NCBI RefSeq assembly: GCF_014654675.1
Contig: NZ_BNBC01000005.1
Coordinates: 1 to 64,000 of the forward strand
Length of the DNA: 64,000 bases
Origin: Streptomyces spiralis
Lineage (GTDB): Bacteria > Actinomycetota > Actinomycetes > Streptomycetales > Streptomycetaceae
Reading direction: 5' to 3'
The stretch's first letter is position 1. The number at the start of each line of letters is the position of its first letter. Below, one piece after another: positions 21,269 through 30,863 of the stretch. The translations under genes were made by a program, and so were the position numbers. The notes under the pieces were generated by a model that saw only the letters and a list, made by a program, of their open reading frames with translations, was not told where the DNA came from and did no database searches.

Positions 21269-24096
21269 CGACCGTCCCCCTTAGTCGTTCCTGGTGCGGT
21301 GCTGCCGCCGCGGGCGTCGTCGGCCGCGGCGTTCTCCTCACGGCCGCGCTGCCAGCCGCGCTGGAGCGAGGCCATACGGCTGCGTACCTCGTCGGCGTCC
21401 CGGTCGACGGGGTCGGCCCGGTCCTCGGTGTGCCGCTCGGACGTCTGCTTGAGTTGCGGGGCGAGGTTCGCCTGCCGCACCCGCCGGGGCAGCTGCCCCG
21501 CGTCGGGCGCGGGCTCGCCGGAGGCTGTGGCGGCCTCGCCGCCGGTGTCGTCGGGCCGGTCCGTCGGGAGAGCGGGCCGTCGGGCGCGCTGCGGAAGGGC
21601 GGGCAGCTCCCCGTGCGTCTCGTCGGCGGCCAGGGGCGTCTCGCCGGCGGCCGGGGTCTCGGCTGTGCCCTGTCCGCCGGGGCCGTCCGCCGCCCGCCCG
21701 GCCGGCCTCAGCGGTGTCTCGCCGCGGCGGCGGGCAGGCAGCGGGGCGGCGGGGTCCGATTCGCTCTGGCCGCCGCTCGTGAGCGGCTTGTCGTCGGCTC
21801 GCTCGCGGCGGTGCCGCTGCTCGGTGACCGGGCGCCCGTGGGAGCTGACCAGCTTGGGGGTCCGGCGCCGGGGCAGCTGTATCGGAAGGCTGTCGTCCTC
21901 GTCCTCGGGGATGCGCTCCGGTGTGCCGCGCAGGCCGGTTCCCTGCCGGGGCCGGCCGGGCTGGCGGGGGCGGAACAGTCCGCCGCGTTCGCTGTCCTCG
22001 TCGTCGAGGGCGCCCGGGAAGTCCTCGATGGCATCCAGGTCGACAGGCGCCTCCAGTTCCACCGGTCCGTCCAGGAGCGAGACCGGCAGTCCCGGAAGCT
22101 GTACGGGGGCCGGGGAGAGGGCGGCTCTTCGGTTCTCCTCCCGCTCGGTCTTCCCGGCGGATGGGTCCCGGTCGAGCCGGAAGCCGATGCCGTTGGTGTC
22201 GGGGACGTCGTCCGTGAGCAGCGCGTCGGGAATGAAGACGACGGCGGTGGTGCCGCCGTACGGGGAGGGCTGGAGCGAGACGCGGACGTTCTGCCGCTGG
22301 GCGAGCCGGCTGATGACGAACAGGCCGAGCCGGTCGGTGTCGGAGAGTTCGAACTCCGGGGTCTCGGCCAGCCGGAGGTTGGCGTCCAGCAGTGTCTCGG
22401 CGGCCATGCCCAGACCCCGGTCGTGGATCTCCAGGGTGAAGCCGTTGGCGACGCGTTCGCCGAGGACCTGCACGGCCGTGTGCGGCGGGGAGAACACCGT
22501 GGCGTTCTCCAGGAGTTCGGCGACGAGATGGGTGAGGTCGGCGACGGCGGGACCGGTCAGGGCGACCCGGGGCAGCCGGCGGACCTCGATGCGTTCATAG
22601 TCCTCGACCTCGGCGACGGCGGCGCGTACGACGTCCATCAGCTGCACGGGTTTGCGCCACTGCCGGGAGGGGGCGGCGCCGGAGAGGATCACCAGGCCCT
22701 CGGCGTGCCGGCGCATACGGGTGGTCAGGTGGTCCAGGCGGAACAGATCGGCCAGTTCGTCGGTGTCCTCGGTCCGGCGCTCCATGGCGTCGAGGAGGGT
22801 GAGCTGCTTGTGGAGCAGTACCTGGCTGCGGCGGGCGAGGTTGACGAAGACCTCGGAGACACCGGCCCGCAGTTCGGCCTGCTTCACGGCGGCTTCGACG
22901 GCGGCCCGTTGCAGCGTGTTCAGGGCCTGGCCGACCTCGCCGATCTCGTTCTTGTCGTATTCGAGGCGGGGTACCTCGGTCTCCACGTCGACCTGTTCGC
23001 CGGCCGACAGGCGGCGCATCACGCTGGGCAGGCGGACACCGGACGCCTCGTGGGCGTCCAGGCGCAGTTGCCGGAGGTCGCGGATGAGGCCGCGGCCGAT
23101 GCGTATGGACAGGAAGAGGGAGAAGAGCAGGGCGATCAGACCGAGGACACCGGCCACTGCCGCCTGCAGGATGACGTTCATGGCGACCGGGTGGACCCGG
23201 TCCTGGAAGCGGTCGTTGGCCTGGTCGTCGAGGGTGCCGAGGTCGTCGAGCGCATCGGCGGCGGCGGTGTCCCAGCTCTTCGCGCTCACGCCCCGCGGCG
23301 TGCCGGAGGTGGTCGAGGCGGCGGCCTGCTCGGCCGTCCGCAGCGGGGCGGAGGCGGCGTTCGCCCAGAAGCGCTGGTAGCGGCCGCGTTCGGAGGCCGG
23401 CAGCAGCGGCAGGCTGACGTCGTAGAGCAGGGAGCGCTGGGCCACGAGTTCGGAGATGTCGCGGCTCTCGTCGCGGGTGAGGGTGCCGACCACCAGGGAG
23501 GAGCCGAGCAACGCGTCCTCGCGGGAGAGGAGTTCGCGGGCCCGGGCCAGGTTGACCAGGGCGCGGTACTGCTTGTCCAGGTTGACGTCGTCGACGACGT
23601 GGAGGTCGGCAAGCAGGACGTAGCAGGGGTCGACCAGGCGGTTGTAGAGGTCGAGCGCCTGGGCGCGTCCGACGCTGCGGTCCTCGACGCCGCGGCGCAG
23701 GGAGTCGAGGCTGTCGAAGGCGTCCAGCGCGGCGGTCAGCCGTCCGGAGCTGCCGGGGCCCAGTGCGTCGCGGACGTCGGCGTTCTCGGCGTTCCGGCGG
23801 AGCTCGGCCACGGCCTTGTCGGTGGCGGCCCGGCTGCGCTGCAGCGCGGCGACGCCGTCGGAGGCACGGGGGTCGGCGAGGTGGACGAGGGTCTGGCGGC
23901 GCTCCTGCTGCAGGACGCGGACGGTGTCCTCGGTGGGGTAGGCGATCTTCTCCACCACGGACGAGGCGTTGAACAGCTGGGTCGCCTGGCGTCCCGTGAT
24001 CACCGTCGCGAAGGCCCAGATGGCGGCCAGGGACAGCAGCGGCACGAGAAGCAGCGCCACGATCTTCCGGCGGATGGACTTCCCGCGAAAGCGCAT
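21265..24096 (-). CDS. cvnA: Conservon sensor CvnA (histidine-kinase-like, nitrate-sensor domain)
   Basis: Membrane sensor of 943 residues. A first membrane segment lies at about residues 11-32, an extracellular NIT-type sensing domain at about 45-300, a second membrane helix near 305-328, and a HAMP-like linker follows. A GHKL ATPase domain covers about 500-640: N box LLENATVFSP, G1 HDRGLGMA, G2 DRLGLFVISRLA. There is no obvious phosphoacceptor-His dimerisation motif, as in other CvnA proteins. About 250 C-terminal residues are Pro/Arg/Glu-rich and probably disordered. The ATG at 24096 has GGGGGAGG upstream. It heads the operon cvnA-B-C-oxoprolinase-D. Confidence 0.93.
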   Translation of the reverse strand: MRFRGKSIRRKIVALLLVPLLSLAAIWAFATVITGRQATQLFNASSVVEKIAYPTEDTVRVLQQERRQTLVHLADPRASDGVAALQRSRAATDKAVAELRRNAENADVRDALGPGSSGRLTAALDAFDSLDSLRRGVEDRSVGRAQALDLYNRLVDPCYVLLADLHVVDDVNLDKQYRALVNLARARELLSREDALLGSSLVVGTLTRDESRDISELVAQRSLLYDVSLPLLPASERGRYQRFWANAASAPLRTAEQAAASTTSGTPRGVSAKSWDTAAADALDDLGTLDDQANDRFQDRVHPVAMNVILQAAVAGVLGLIALLFSLFLSIRIGRGLIRDLRQLRLDAHEASGVRLPSVMRRLSAGEQVDVETEVPRLEYDKNEIGEVGQALNTLQRAAVEAAVKQAELRAGVSEVFVNLARRSQVLLHKQLTLLDAMERRTEDTDELADLFRLDHLTTRMRRHAEGLVILSGAAPSRQWRKPVQLMDVVRAAVAEVEDYERIEVRRLPRVALTGPAVADLTHLVAELLENATVFSPPHTAVQVLGERVANGFTLEIHDRGLGMAAETLLDANLRLAETPEFELSDTDRLGLFVISRLAQRQNVRVSLQPSPYGGTTAVVFIPDALLTDDVPDTNGIGFRLDRDPSAGKTEREENRRAALSPAPVQLPGLPVSLLDGPVELEAPVDLDAIEDFPGALDDEDSERGGLFRPRQPGRPRQGTGLRGTPERIPEDEDDSLPIQLPRRRTPKLVSSHGRPVTEQRHRRERADDKPLTSGGQSESDPAAPLPARRRGETPLRPAGRAADGPGGQGTAETPAAGETPLAADETHGELPALPQRARRPALPTDRPDDTGGEAATASGEPAPDAGQLPRRVRQANLAPQLKQTSERHTEDRADPVDRDADEVRSRMASLQRGWQRGREENAAADDARGGSTAPGTTKGDGR

Positions 24097-24516
24097 GGCC
24101 TCCCCCAGCTCGGCCCCCGGCCGGCCGGGGGTACACATGTGCGTCAACAAACGGCGCGAGCCTACTACCGACGCACAGGTAACTCGAAGACGCGACCGGA
24201 AGATGAACTTCCGTTCCGACGGCGCGAGATGGCGAGTTGTCCGGGCATTGCGGGAGATGGCGCCCCTGGACACGGAGATGGCGGGCCTGCCGGAACGCGT
24301 CGGCCGGTCCGGTCGGTTGGCCGATATTTTTCGCCCGCCGGGAATCTTCGTGGTGCTTCGTTCGTCCTTATCCATGGGACATCGGGGCGGAATGGGCCAC
24401 TGGAGCCGCATCCCGCACCTCGGCGGCGTAAAGCGACGCAAGCCGGGCAGTCAGTGGGGAGCCGGTTCTTCGGACACGGGGCGAGCGGCCTGCCGGCGGT
24501 GGGGAGTGACACGTTG
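24097..24516. promoter_or_regulatory. Divergent promoter region of cvnA and a membrane-protein gene
   Basis: This 420-bp stretch has no supported gene. It must hold the promoters for the conservon operon (minus) and for the membrane protein (plus). A small palindrome CGGAAG-ATGAA-CTTCCG lies near 24197-24213, and the AT-rich GATATTTTTCG stands near 24324. I could not fix a -35/-10 pair with confidence. Confidence 0.45.
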
Positions 24517-25083
24517 ATGGGCACGGTGGAGCAGCGAGAGCGGGCCGCCGACAGCGGTGGGAAGCCGCGGACGGTGGCACGGCAGGCGCCCGAGGTACCT
24601 GATCGCGACATTCCGACGGTGGGGAGCGCACGGGAAGAAACATACGGCCGGCCTGCCGGGGCGGGTGCGAGCGCGCCCGTCGAACAGCCCTACTACAAGC
24701 CGTTGTGGATCGAGGAGCCCGCGCGGCGGCGCAGGCTGCCGGATCCCGTGCGCGAGGCGGCCGTGCGCGCGGTACTGATCATCGCCGTGACGCTCGTTCA
24801 GGCCGTGGTGGCCTTCCTGTTCACCCTGGCCGGGTCCTGGCTGGCCTTCCCGATGGTCCTCGGCGGCGTGGCCGGCACGGTGGTCGCCACCTGGGCGGCG
24901 CTCGACGTCTGGGTGACCCGCCAGGTGTGGAACCAGCGCTACGGCGTGGTCTCCGCCCCCAGCAGCACGGCGCGGGCTCTGCGGCGCGAGCGCCGCAGAG
25001 CCCGGCGGGAGGAGCGGGCGGCCGAGCGCGCCCAGGAGCGAATACGCCGACGGGGCGGCACGGGCCGGCTCTCTCACTCCTAG
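24517..25083 (+). CDS. Hypothetical membrane protein with Arg-rich tail, 188 aa
   Basis: The N-terminal 85 residues are polar. Two adjacent hydrophobic segments follow (AVLIIAVTLVQAVVAFLFTLAG and AFPMVLGGVAGTVVATWAAL region, about residues 86-130), then a strongly basic, coiled tail (ARALRRERRRARREERAAER). The layout suggests an inner-membrane protein with both ends in the cytoplasm and a nucleic-acid or acidic-partner binding tail. GGGGAG lies 10 nt before the ATG. It converges with the SMC-like gene. The family is not recognised. Confidence 0.75.
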   Translation: MGTVEQRERAADSGGKPRTVARQAPEVPDRDIPTVGSAREETYGRPAGAGASAPVEQPYYKPLWIEEPARRRRLPDPVREAAVRAVLIIAVTLVQAVVAFLFTLAGSWLAFPMVLGGVAGTVVATWAALDVWVTRQVWNQRYGVVSAPSSTARALRRERRRARREERAAERAQERIRRRGGTGRLSHS

Positions 25084-25096
25084 GGGGTGTGACGGC

Positions 25097-25138
25097 GGTA
25101 CCCGGCCAGGTCGCTTCACCGGACCCGGCCAGGTACCG
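25097..25138. terminator. Imperfect hairpin between convergent genes
   Basis: CGGTACC (25097-25103) pairs with GGTACCG (25132-25138), and pairing continues inward to about 16 bp with two mismatches. The same segment holds a direct repeat ACCCGGCCAGGT at 25100-25111 and 25123-25134. It separates the stop of the membrane-protein gene (25083) from the stop of the SMC-like gene (25152). Confidence 0.6.
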
Positions 25139-25151
25139 AGGTCGGGTGCGG

Positions 25152-28100
25152 CTAGGCGGGACGCTTGTACATCCGTGTCGCCGTGATCTCGCTGTGGACC
25201 GACTCTCCGGCGGGGGTCGGCTGGGGCAGGCCCGGGCGCAGGTGTTCCTCCACGCTGATGTACTTCAGTCCGGCCCTCAGGTCGGCGTCGTTGCGGAGGC
25301 GGATGACCAGCGGGAACTCCGCCAGCGCCGTCGTGTCGAACAGGCCGGTGGTGTACAGGAGTTGGACGCCGAGCGCGTCGGAGACGGCCCGCTGGAGCTC
25401 CAGCAGGTACGTGGCGTTGGCGCGGCCGATGGGATTGTCCAGGAACAGTGTGCCCGCGTGCCGGTGCTTGTCACGGCCGCGGTCGTTGGAGCGCAGCGCG
25501 GCCATCGTGCAGTACAGGGCGATGGCGGCGGTGAGCAGCTGACCGCCCGAGAACACGTCGCCCATCTGGCCGACGGGTACACGCTCGGCGCGCAGCACGG
25601 CGTCGGGCTTGAGGATCTCCACGGCGACGCCCTTGGGCTGGAGCGCGGCGGCCACTCCGCGCAGCAGCAGGGACATGCCGTCGCGCCGCAGGTCGGAGTT
25701 CTTCCTCACGGCGGCCCGGGTCGCCTCGTCGATGACCTCGCCCAGCCGCTCGGTGAGCGTGGCCTGGTCGGGTTCCTCGAAGCGGATGCGCAGGAACTCC
25801 TGCCCCGACCACTCGCCGAGACCCTCGGGAAGGCGGGACAGGCGTTGGGCGGAGCGGAGCGTGGCGAGCGCCGACTCCACGAGGCCGCGCAGCCGGTCGA
25901 CGATCGAGTCGCGGTTGCGTTCCAGCTGCGCCAGCTCGTCGGTGAGGACGCGAAGCCGGGGTGCGAAGGCCTCGGCCCACTTCTGGGCGTGCTCGGGCAG
26001 GGCGGCGGCGGGCAGCTCGCGGATCTGCTGCCGGGCGGGGGTGCGCACCTGCTCGTAGCGGGTGGAGTTGGCGTGCCGGACGAGGACGTCGCCGGCCTCG
26101 CGCACGGCGGCCTCGGCGGCGGACAGGTCGGCGGCGCAGCCGCGCAGCGACCGGCGGGCCTCGGCGGCGGCCTGCCGGGCCGCCTCCGGGCTGCCCGGGT
26201 ACGGTTCCGGCTCCTCCTGCTCCTCGTCGACGCTGTGCTCGCGCAGCAGGTCGCGGAGCATGGCGGCGATCTCGTCGAAGCCGCCTGCCGCGTCCTCGGC
26301 GGCGCGGTGGGCGTCGAGCAGTTCCGCGTGCGCCTCGCGGGCCTGGGCCAACGCCTCGGCGCGGGAGGCGAGTTCGGCGGTGGCCGTGCGCAGCAGGGCC
26401 TGGGCGTGCTCGGCGTCGCGCGGGAGCAGTTCCTCGGGCAGCTCGGTGTGCGCCTCGCCGTCCTCGGGTGCCAGCCGCTCGGCCTCGCCGCGCAGCCGGC
26501 CGAGCTGTTCGCTCGCGGACGACATACGGGTCTCCAGCAGTTGCACCAGTTCCTCGGCGCGGGCGGCGGCGGCCTGCCGGGACGGACCGTCGGACCCGTC
26601 GGGTGACTCCAGGAGCTGCTCGGCGCGGGTGCGGACCTTGTTGCTCAGCCGGTCCAGCTCGGCGCGGGCCGCGCTCTCGTCGCTCTCCGCGCGGGCCTGT
26701 TCGGCGCGCAGATCGGCGCCGACGCCGACCTTCTCGTACACCTGGGAGGCCGCGCGGTAGGCCTCGCGGAGGGCAGGCAGGGACGCCTTCGGCGCGTCCC
26801 CGTCGGTCTCGGGCAGGTCGTCGGGGGCGCCGGCGATCTCCGAGCGCTCGGCACGCAGCGCGCGGGCGGTACGGCGGGCGTCGTCGGCGGCGCGCTGGGC
26901 GGCGCGCCGGTCCTCGTCGGCGGCGCGGGCGCGTTCCAGGCAGGTCTGGGCGCGCGCCTCCGACTCGGCGGCCTCGTCGGCGAGTTCGCGCAGTCTGGCC
27001 TGCCAGCCGGCGCGCTCACGCAGCCGGAAGGCGAGCCCGGCGAGGGCGTCGGCGGCGCGCCGGGCCTTCTGGGCGGCCTCCTGGCGTTCGTCGCGCACCT
27101 GCGTGGCCTCGGCGGCGGCCTCCTCGGCCTCCGCCCGCGCCGTGCGTGCCTCGGCGAGCTCTGCCTCGGCCTCCTCGGCGAACGCGCGGGCGTTGTGGGC
27201 GGTCTCGGCCAGTTCGGCCAGCCGCCCGGCCGGGCAGCCGGTGCGCCAGGAGGCGAGCCGGGCGGCGAGCTCGCGGTCCTTGCCGAGCCGGGTGGCCATG
27301 CGGCGGATCTCCTCGTCCCGCTCGGTCGCCCGAGCCCGCAGCGCCTGCCGCTCCTCGTCGGCGGCGTGCTCGTCGTGCATGGCCGGGTTCGGCGGCACCA
27401 GGAAGACGTCGGCGTTCGCCGAGTCCGCTGCCGGGGTGGGAGCGAGCAGGGCGGCCGCGGTGCCGACGGCCACGGCGGACCGGGGCAGCAGGGCGGCGTC
27501 GGCGAGTGCCCCGCGGGCCCGGGCGTGGGTGTCCGGGTCGGTGATGATCACGCCGTCGACCAGTTCGGGCCGGGCGGCCAGCACGCGCGCGTGGTCGGCA
27601 GGGTCGACGGCCTGGGCGAGGTAGCGCCAGCCGGGCAGGGCGGGGATGCCGTGCTCGCCGAGGAACTCGACGGTGGCGAGCACGTCGGGGCCGGGCGGGA
27701 GCAGGCCGCCGTCGCCGAGCGCGCCCAGGATCCGGGCGTCGTCGGCGGCCGCCGTCCGCAGTTCGAACAGGTGCCGCTCGGCGGAGGAGACGGCGTCGTC
27801 GAGGAGTTCGCGCAGCTCGTCGGCGAAGCGGTCCAGGTCCTCGGGGGTGAGAGGGCCTTCGGCGGGCGGGCGTGGCGTGCCCTCGGCCGGGGCGCCCGCC
27901 GGGCCCGTGGCTCCGGTGCGGTGCCACCCGGTTCCGTCGGCGTCGGAGCGTGCCTCGTCCGCCGCCTTCCCCGCCGTTTCGTCGACCGGGGTGCCGGCCG
28001 ACGCGCCGTCCGGTCCCGTCCGGGGAGCGGGTACCGCGGCCCGCCCGGCGGTGACCGTGCCGGGCAGGCTGAGCAGTTCGGCGAGCCGCTCCTCGGCCGC

Positions 28101-29903
28101 CAGCGCCTCGGCGATGCGCCGCTCGGCCTCGTAGGCCCGGTCCGCCGCCGCGGTGGCGTCGGCCGCGCGGGCCGCGGTGAGCTCGGCGCGGGTCTCGGCG
28201 GAGGCCGCCTCGCGCGCGTGCTCCGTGGCCTTCCGGGCGGCCTCGCGGGCCTGGTCCCAGGCGGCGACGGCCGTCTTCTCGGCGTCGCTGGCGGCCAGCG
28301 CGGCGCGCGCCGGATCGGCGTCGGGGGCACTGTCGTCGAGCCAGCCGGCGCGGACGGCCTCGGCGGTCTCCTGCTCGACCTCGCTCAACCGCTGGCGCAG
28401 GTGGCCGGCCTCACTGCGGGCCCGCTGCGCCTCGGTGGCGGCGGCGGTCGCGTCGCGGTGGGCCGTCTCCCCCGCCTCCTGGAGGTGCGCGGACCGCTCG
28501 TCGCCCTCGTTGGCGAGGGCTTCGGCGCTCTCCGCGGCCGCGTGCAGGGCCCGTACGAGGTCCACGGCGGCCTTGGCGCGCGCGGCGAGCGCCGGAGCCG
28601 CGTCGCGCTCGGCCTCCTGGATGGCTGCGGAGACGCGGGCCACGCGGTCGGAGGCGGCCCGGTGGCGCAGTACGGCCTCGGCGGCCTGCCACGCGGAGTG
28701 CAGGGTGCGGGCGTCGGCCAGTTCCCGCTTCTGCGCGGCGGCGGACTTCTCGGCGGCGGCCAGGGCCAGCGAGGCGTGCCGGTAGGCGAGTTCGGCGGCG
28801 ATCAGCGCGCTGCGCTCCCGGGCGCCCTCGGAGTGCGTGACGGCGTAGGCGGCCGCGGTGACGCGCTGGGCGAGGTCGGCCGCGCGTACGCGTTCCTGCA
28901 CGGCCCGGGCGGACAGCCGCCGCGCAAGCGTGCGCGTGCGCCGCTCGGCTGAGGTGTGGATGTCGCGCGCGCGGGTGCGGGCCTCGGCGGCCTCGACGAT
29001 CCGGCCGAGCAGGTCGACCGAGCCCGCGGTGAAGTCCCGTTCGGCGATGAGTTCGGCGCGTCGGCCCAGCTTGTTGCCGAATCCGCTGACGAGGTCGGCG
29101 AGTCCGTCGGTGTCGCGGGTGTCGGTGACCGCGCGCAGCAGCAGGTCCGTGAAGTCGGAGTCCTTCTTCACCGCGAACAGACCGGCCGCCTCGCCCTCGT
29201 CGGCGTTCATCTCCCGCTGGTAGCGGAAGAGTTCCGGGTCGAGGCCGAGGTCGCCCAGGTGCTCGGTCCAGCGCTCGTGGATCTCCTCCCAGTGCACCTC
29301 CAGGTGCGGGTAGGCCTTGCCGGCCTCGGTGATCGCGTCGCGGAAGCCCTTCATGGTGCGGCGGCGGCCCTGTGCGCCGGAGGTGCCCTCGGCGGGCGGC
29401 CGCACGGAGGTGGCCTCGGCGACGGGGAGGTTGTCCAGGGTGAGTCCGGGGCCGGGCCGGAAGGAGTACCAGGCCTCGGCGAACTTGCGCGGGTCGTTGG
29501 AGACCTGGCGTCCGCGCCACTCGCTCACCTTGCCGACGACCACGCACTCGCCGGTCTGCACGTGCTGCCACTCCAGTGCCACGTGCCCGCAGTCGTCGGC
29601 GAGCAGGAACTTGCGCAGCACGCCGGAGCTGGCGCCGCCGAGGGTGTTGCGGTGGCCGGGCAGCATCACCGAGAAGATCAGCTTGAGGAGGACCGACTTT
29701 CCGCCGCCGTTCTCCAGGAAGAGCACGCCGGCGGGCGCGGGGCGGCGCGGCGGACCGACCGGCTCCTCCTCGAAGAACTCCGCCTGGATGGGCGCGGGGT
29801 CGGGCACCGGCTCGCCCACGCCCCGCAGGTCAAGCACGGTGTCGGCGTAGCGCGCACCGGCAGGACCGATGGAGTAGAGGCGGACCCGGGACAGCTCGTA
29901 CAT
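25152..29903 (-). CDS. Giant SMC-like ATPase (MukB/MksB/JetC class)
   Basis: 1583-residue ABC-type ATPase expected to dimerise and act on DNA. The N-terminal head has the Walker A FLENGGGKSVLLK (about residues 62-73). Long Ala/Glu/Arg coiled coils (about 290-560 and 830-1330) flank a hinge-like globular region (about 680-800) preceded by a low-complexity insertion. The C-terminal head has the signature VFSGGQLLTAAIALY (about 1450) and Walker B GTLFLDNPIGRAN, with Asn where the catalytic Glu usually stands. Size and gene order match MksB/JetC. It is the last of three genes; the winged-helix-like gene starts 929 bp upstream of its own start and its stop is 38 bp before this ATG. No Toprim nuclease gene is nearby. 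Confidence 0.82.
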   Translation of the reverse strand: MYELSRVRLYSIGPAGARYADTVLDLRGVGEPVPDPAPIQAEFFEEEPVGPPRRPAPAGVLFLENGGGKSVLLKLIFSVMLPGHRNTLGGASSGVLRKFLLADDCGHVALEWQHVQTGECVVVGKVSEWRGRQVSNDPRKFAEAWYSFRPGPGLTLDNLPVAEATSVRPPAEGTSGAQGRRRTMKGFRDAITEAGKAYPHLEVHWEEIHERWTEHLGDLGLDPELFRYQREMNADEGEAAGLFAVKKDSDFTDLLLRAVTDTRDTDGLADLVSGFGNKLGRRAELIAERDFTAGSVDLLGRIVEAAEARTRARDIHTSAERRTRTLARRLSARAVQERVRAADLAQRVTAAAYAVTHSEGARERSALIAAELAYRHASLALAAAEKSAAAQKRELADARTLHSAWQAAEAVLRHRAASDRVARVSAAIQEAERDAAPALAARAKAAVDLVRALHAAAESAEALANEGDERSAHLQEAGETAHRDATAAATEAQRARSEAGHLRQRLSEVEQETAEAVRAGWLDDSAPDADPARAALAASDAEKTAVAAWDQAREAARKATEHAREAASAETRAELTAARAADATAAADRAYEAERRIAEALAAEERLAELLSLPGTVTAGRAAVPAPRTGPDGASAGTPVDETAGKAADEARSDADGTGWHRTGATGPAGAPAEGTPRPPAEGPLTPEDLDRFADELRELLDDAVSSAERHLFELRTAAADDARILGALGDGGLLPPGPDVLATVEFLGEHGIPALPGWRYLAQAVDPADHARVLAARPELVDGVIITDPDTHARARGALADAALLPRSAVAVGTAAALLAPTPAADSANADVFLVPPNPAMHDEHAADEERQALRARATERDEEIRRMATRLGKDRELAARLASWRTGCPAGRLAELAETAHNARAFAEEAEAELAEARTARAEAEEAAAEATQVRDERQEAAQKARRAADALAGLAFRLRERAGWQARLRELADEAAESEARAQTCLERARAADEDRRAAQRAADDARRTARALRAERSEIAGAPDDLPETDGDAPKASLPALREAYRAASQVYEKVGVGADLRAEQARAESDESAARAELDRLSNKVRTRAEQLLESPDGSDGPSRQAAAARAEELVQLLETRMSSASEQLGRLRGEAERLAPEDGEAHTELPEELLPRDAEHAQALLRTATAELASRAEALAQAREAHAELLDAHRAAEDAAGGFDEIAAMLRDLLREHSVDEEQEEPEPYPGSPEAARQAAAEARRSLRGCAADLSAAEAAVREAGDVLVRHANSTRYEQVRTPARQQIRELPAAALPEHAQKWAEAFAPRLRVLTDELAQLERNRDSIVDRLRGLVESALATLRSAQRLSRLPEGLGEWSGQEFLRIRFEEPDQATLTERLGEVIDEATRAAVRKNSDLRRDGMSLLLRGVAAALQPKGVAVEILKPDAVLRAERVPVGQMGDVFSGGQLLTAAIALYCTMAALRSNDRGRDKHRHAGTLFLDNPIGRANATYLLELQRAVSDALGVQLLYTTGLFDTTALAEFPLVIRLRNDADLRAGLKYISVEEHLRPGLPQPTPAGESVHSEITATRMYKRPA

Positions 29904-29941
29904 GGCGGACTCTCGTCAGTCTTCCGGCAGATCGGGGGGGT

Positions 29942-30832
29942 TCAGGAGTGGGACGGGGCGTGGAACGGCAGTCCGGCGTCGGCCACCAGGTCCAGGTCGT
30001 CGGTGTCCTCGGCGGGCAGCAGGCTCGGGGTGCCGTCGGTCACCGGGACGACGCCCAGGTCGAGGAGTTCGGCCAGGGCGGCGCTGCCCGCCATGTCGCG
30101 CACCTGGAGCTGGTAGCGGGCCGTGGTGCGGTAGGTGCCGCCGCTCTCGTCTCCGGTGCGCTGCAGGAACCCGGAGTCGGTGAGGAAAGCCAGGGCCTTG
30201 GCGACGATGCCGGTCGTGGAGGCGGCGGGGCGGCGGGCGTCCTTGGTGGCGCCGGTCGCGCTGCGTCTGGCCCAGATGCGCCAGGCCGCCTCCAGTCCGG
30301 GCGCGTCGGTGGCCGGGTCGGTGTTCTCGCCCTGTTCCTCGGCGCGCTCCTCCAGGCGGCGGCAGGCCTGGCGGACGAAGGCGTCGACTCCGTTGACCGT
30401 GACGCGCCCGATGTAGCCGTCGTCGGCCAGGTCTTCGGGGCGCGGGAAGGCCAGGGCGGCCACGGCCAGGTGGGCGAGTCCGTGCAGGAAGCGGTCCCCG
30501 GAGTCGGCGGCGGTACGACGCGCGTAGTCGCCCATGCGGACGGCGAACACCGAGTCCTCGGCGGCGGTCACCGCCATGCCCGCGCGTGGGGACACCTCCA
30601 GCACGACCAGTCCGAGGCCGGCGGCCACGGCGTCCGCGAGGCGTGCGAACGCCGGGTCCTCGCGGTGGCGGCGCAGCAGCTCGGCGTACTCCTGGTCGCG
30701 CGCGGGCTGCAGTTTGGGCTGCAGGCCGAAGGCGACGAGCCGGGCCGCGTCGGCGGCGTCGGCGGGGGTGACGGCGCTGGTCGCCGACGGGGCGGGGGTC
30801 TCCGCCTCACTCCACTCGACGTGCTCGCTCAC
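29942..30832 (-). CDS. MksE/JetB-like subunit of the SMC-like complex
   Basis: 296-residue soluble acidic protein. The middle region (about residues 185-260: GIVAKALAFLTDSGFLQRTGD ... YRTTARYQLQVRDM) reads as a winged-helix domain, as in MukE/MksE/JetB, which bridge kleisin and SMC heads. It lies between the kleisin-like gene (31 bp upstream) and the SMC-like gene (38 bp downstream), the position of mksE/jetB. The assignment depends on gene order and size more than on a motif; remote-homology comparison would settle it. Confidence 0.6.
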   Translation of the reverse strand: MSEHVEWSEAETPAPSATSAVTPADAADAARLVAFGLQPKLQPARDQEYAELLRRHREDPAFARLADAVAAGLGLVVLEVSPRAGMAVTAAEDSVFAVRMGDYARRTAADSGDRFLHGLAHLAVAALAFPRPEDLADDGYIGRVTVNGVDAFVRQACRRLEERAEEQGENTDPATDAPGLEAAWRIWARRSATGATKDARRPAASTTGIVAKALAFLTDSGFLQRTGDESGGTYRTTARYQLQVRDMAGSAALAELLDLGVVPVTDGTPSLLPAEDTDDLDLVADAGLPFHAPSHS

Positions 30833-30863
30833 GGGTTGGGCTCCTTGTCACGCTCTTGGTCAC

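Noticed and set aside
24165-24611. 148-codon minus-strand frame in the cvnA divergent promoter
   Set aside because: Low-complexity Arg/Pro/Ser translation crossing the start of the adjacent membrane-protein gene; no ribosome site.
24517-25083. Missing JetD/MksG nuclease of the SMC-like operon
   Set aside because: The only gene near the 3' end is a short membrane protein on the opposite strand with no Toprim or nuclease motif.
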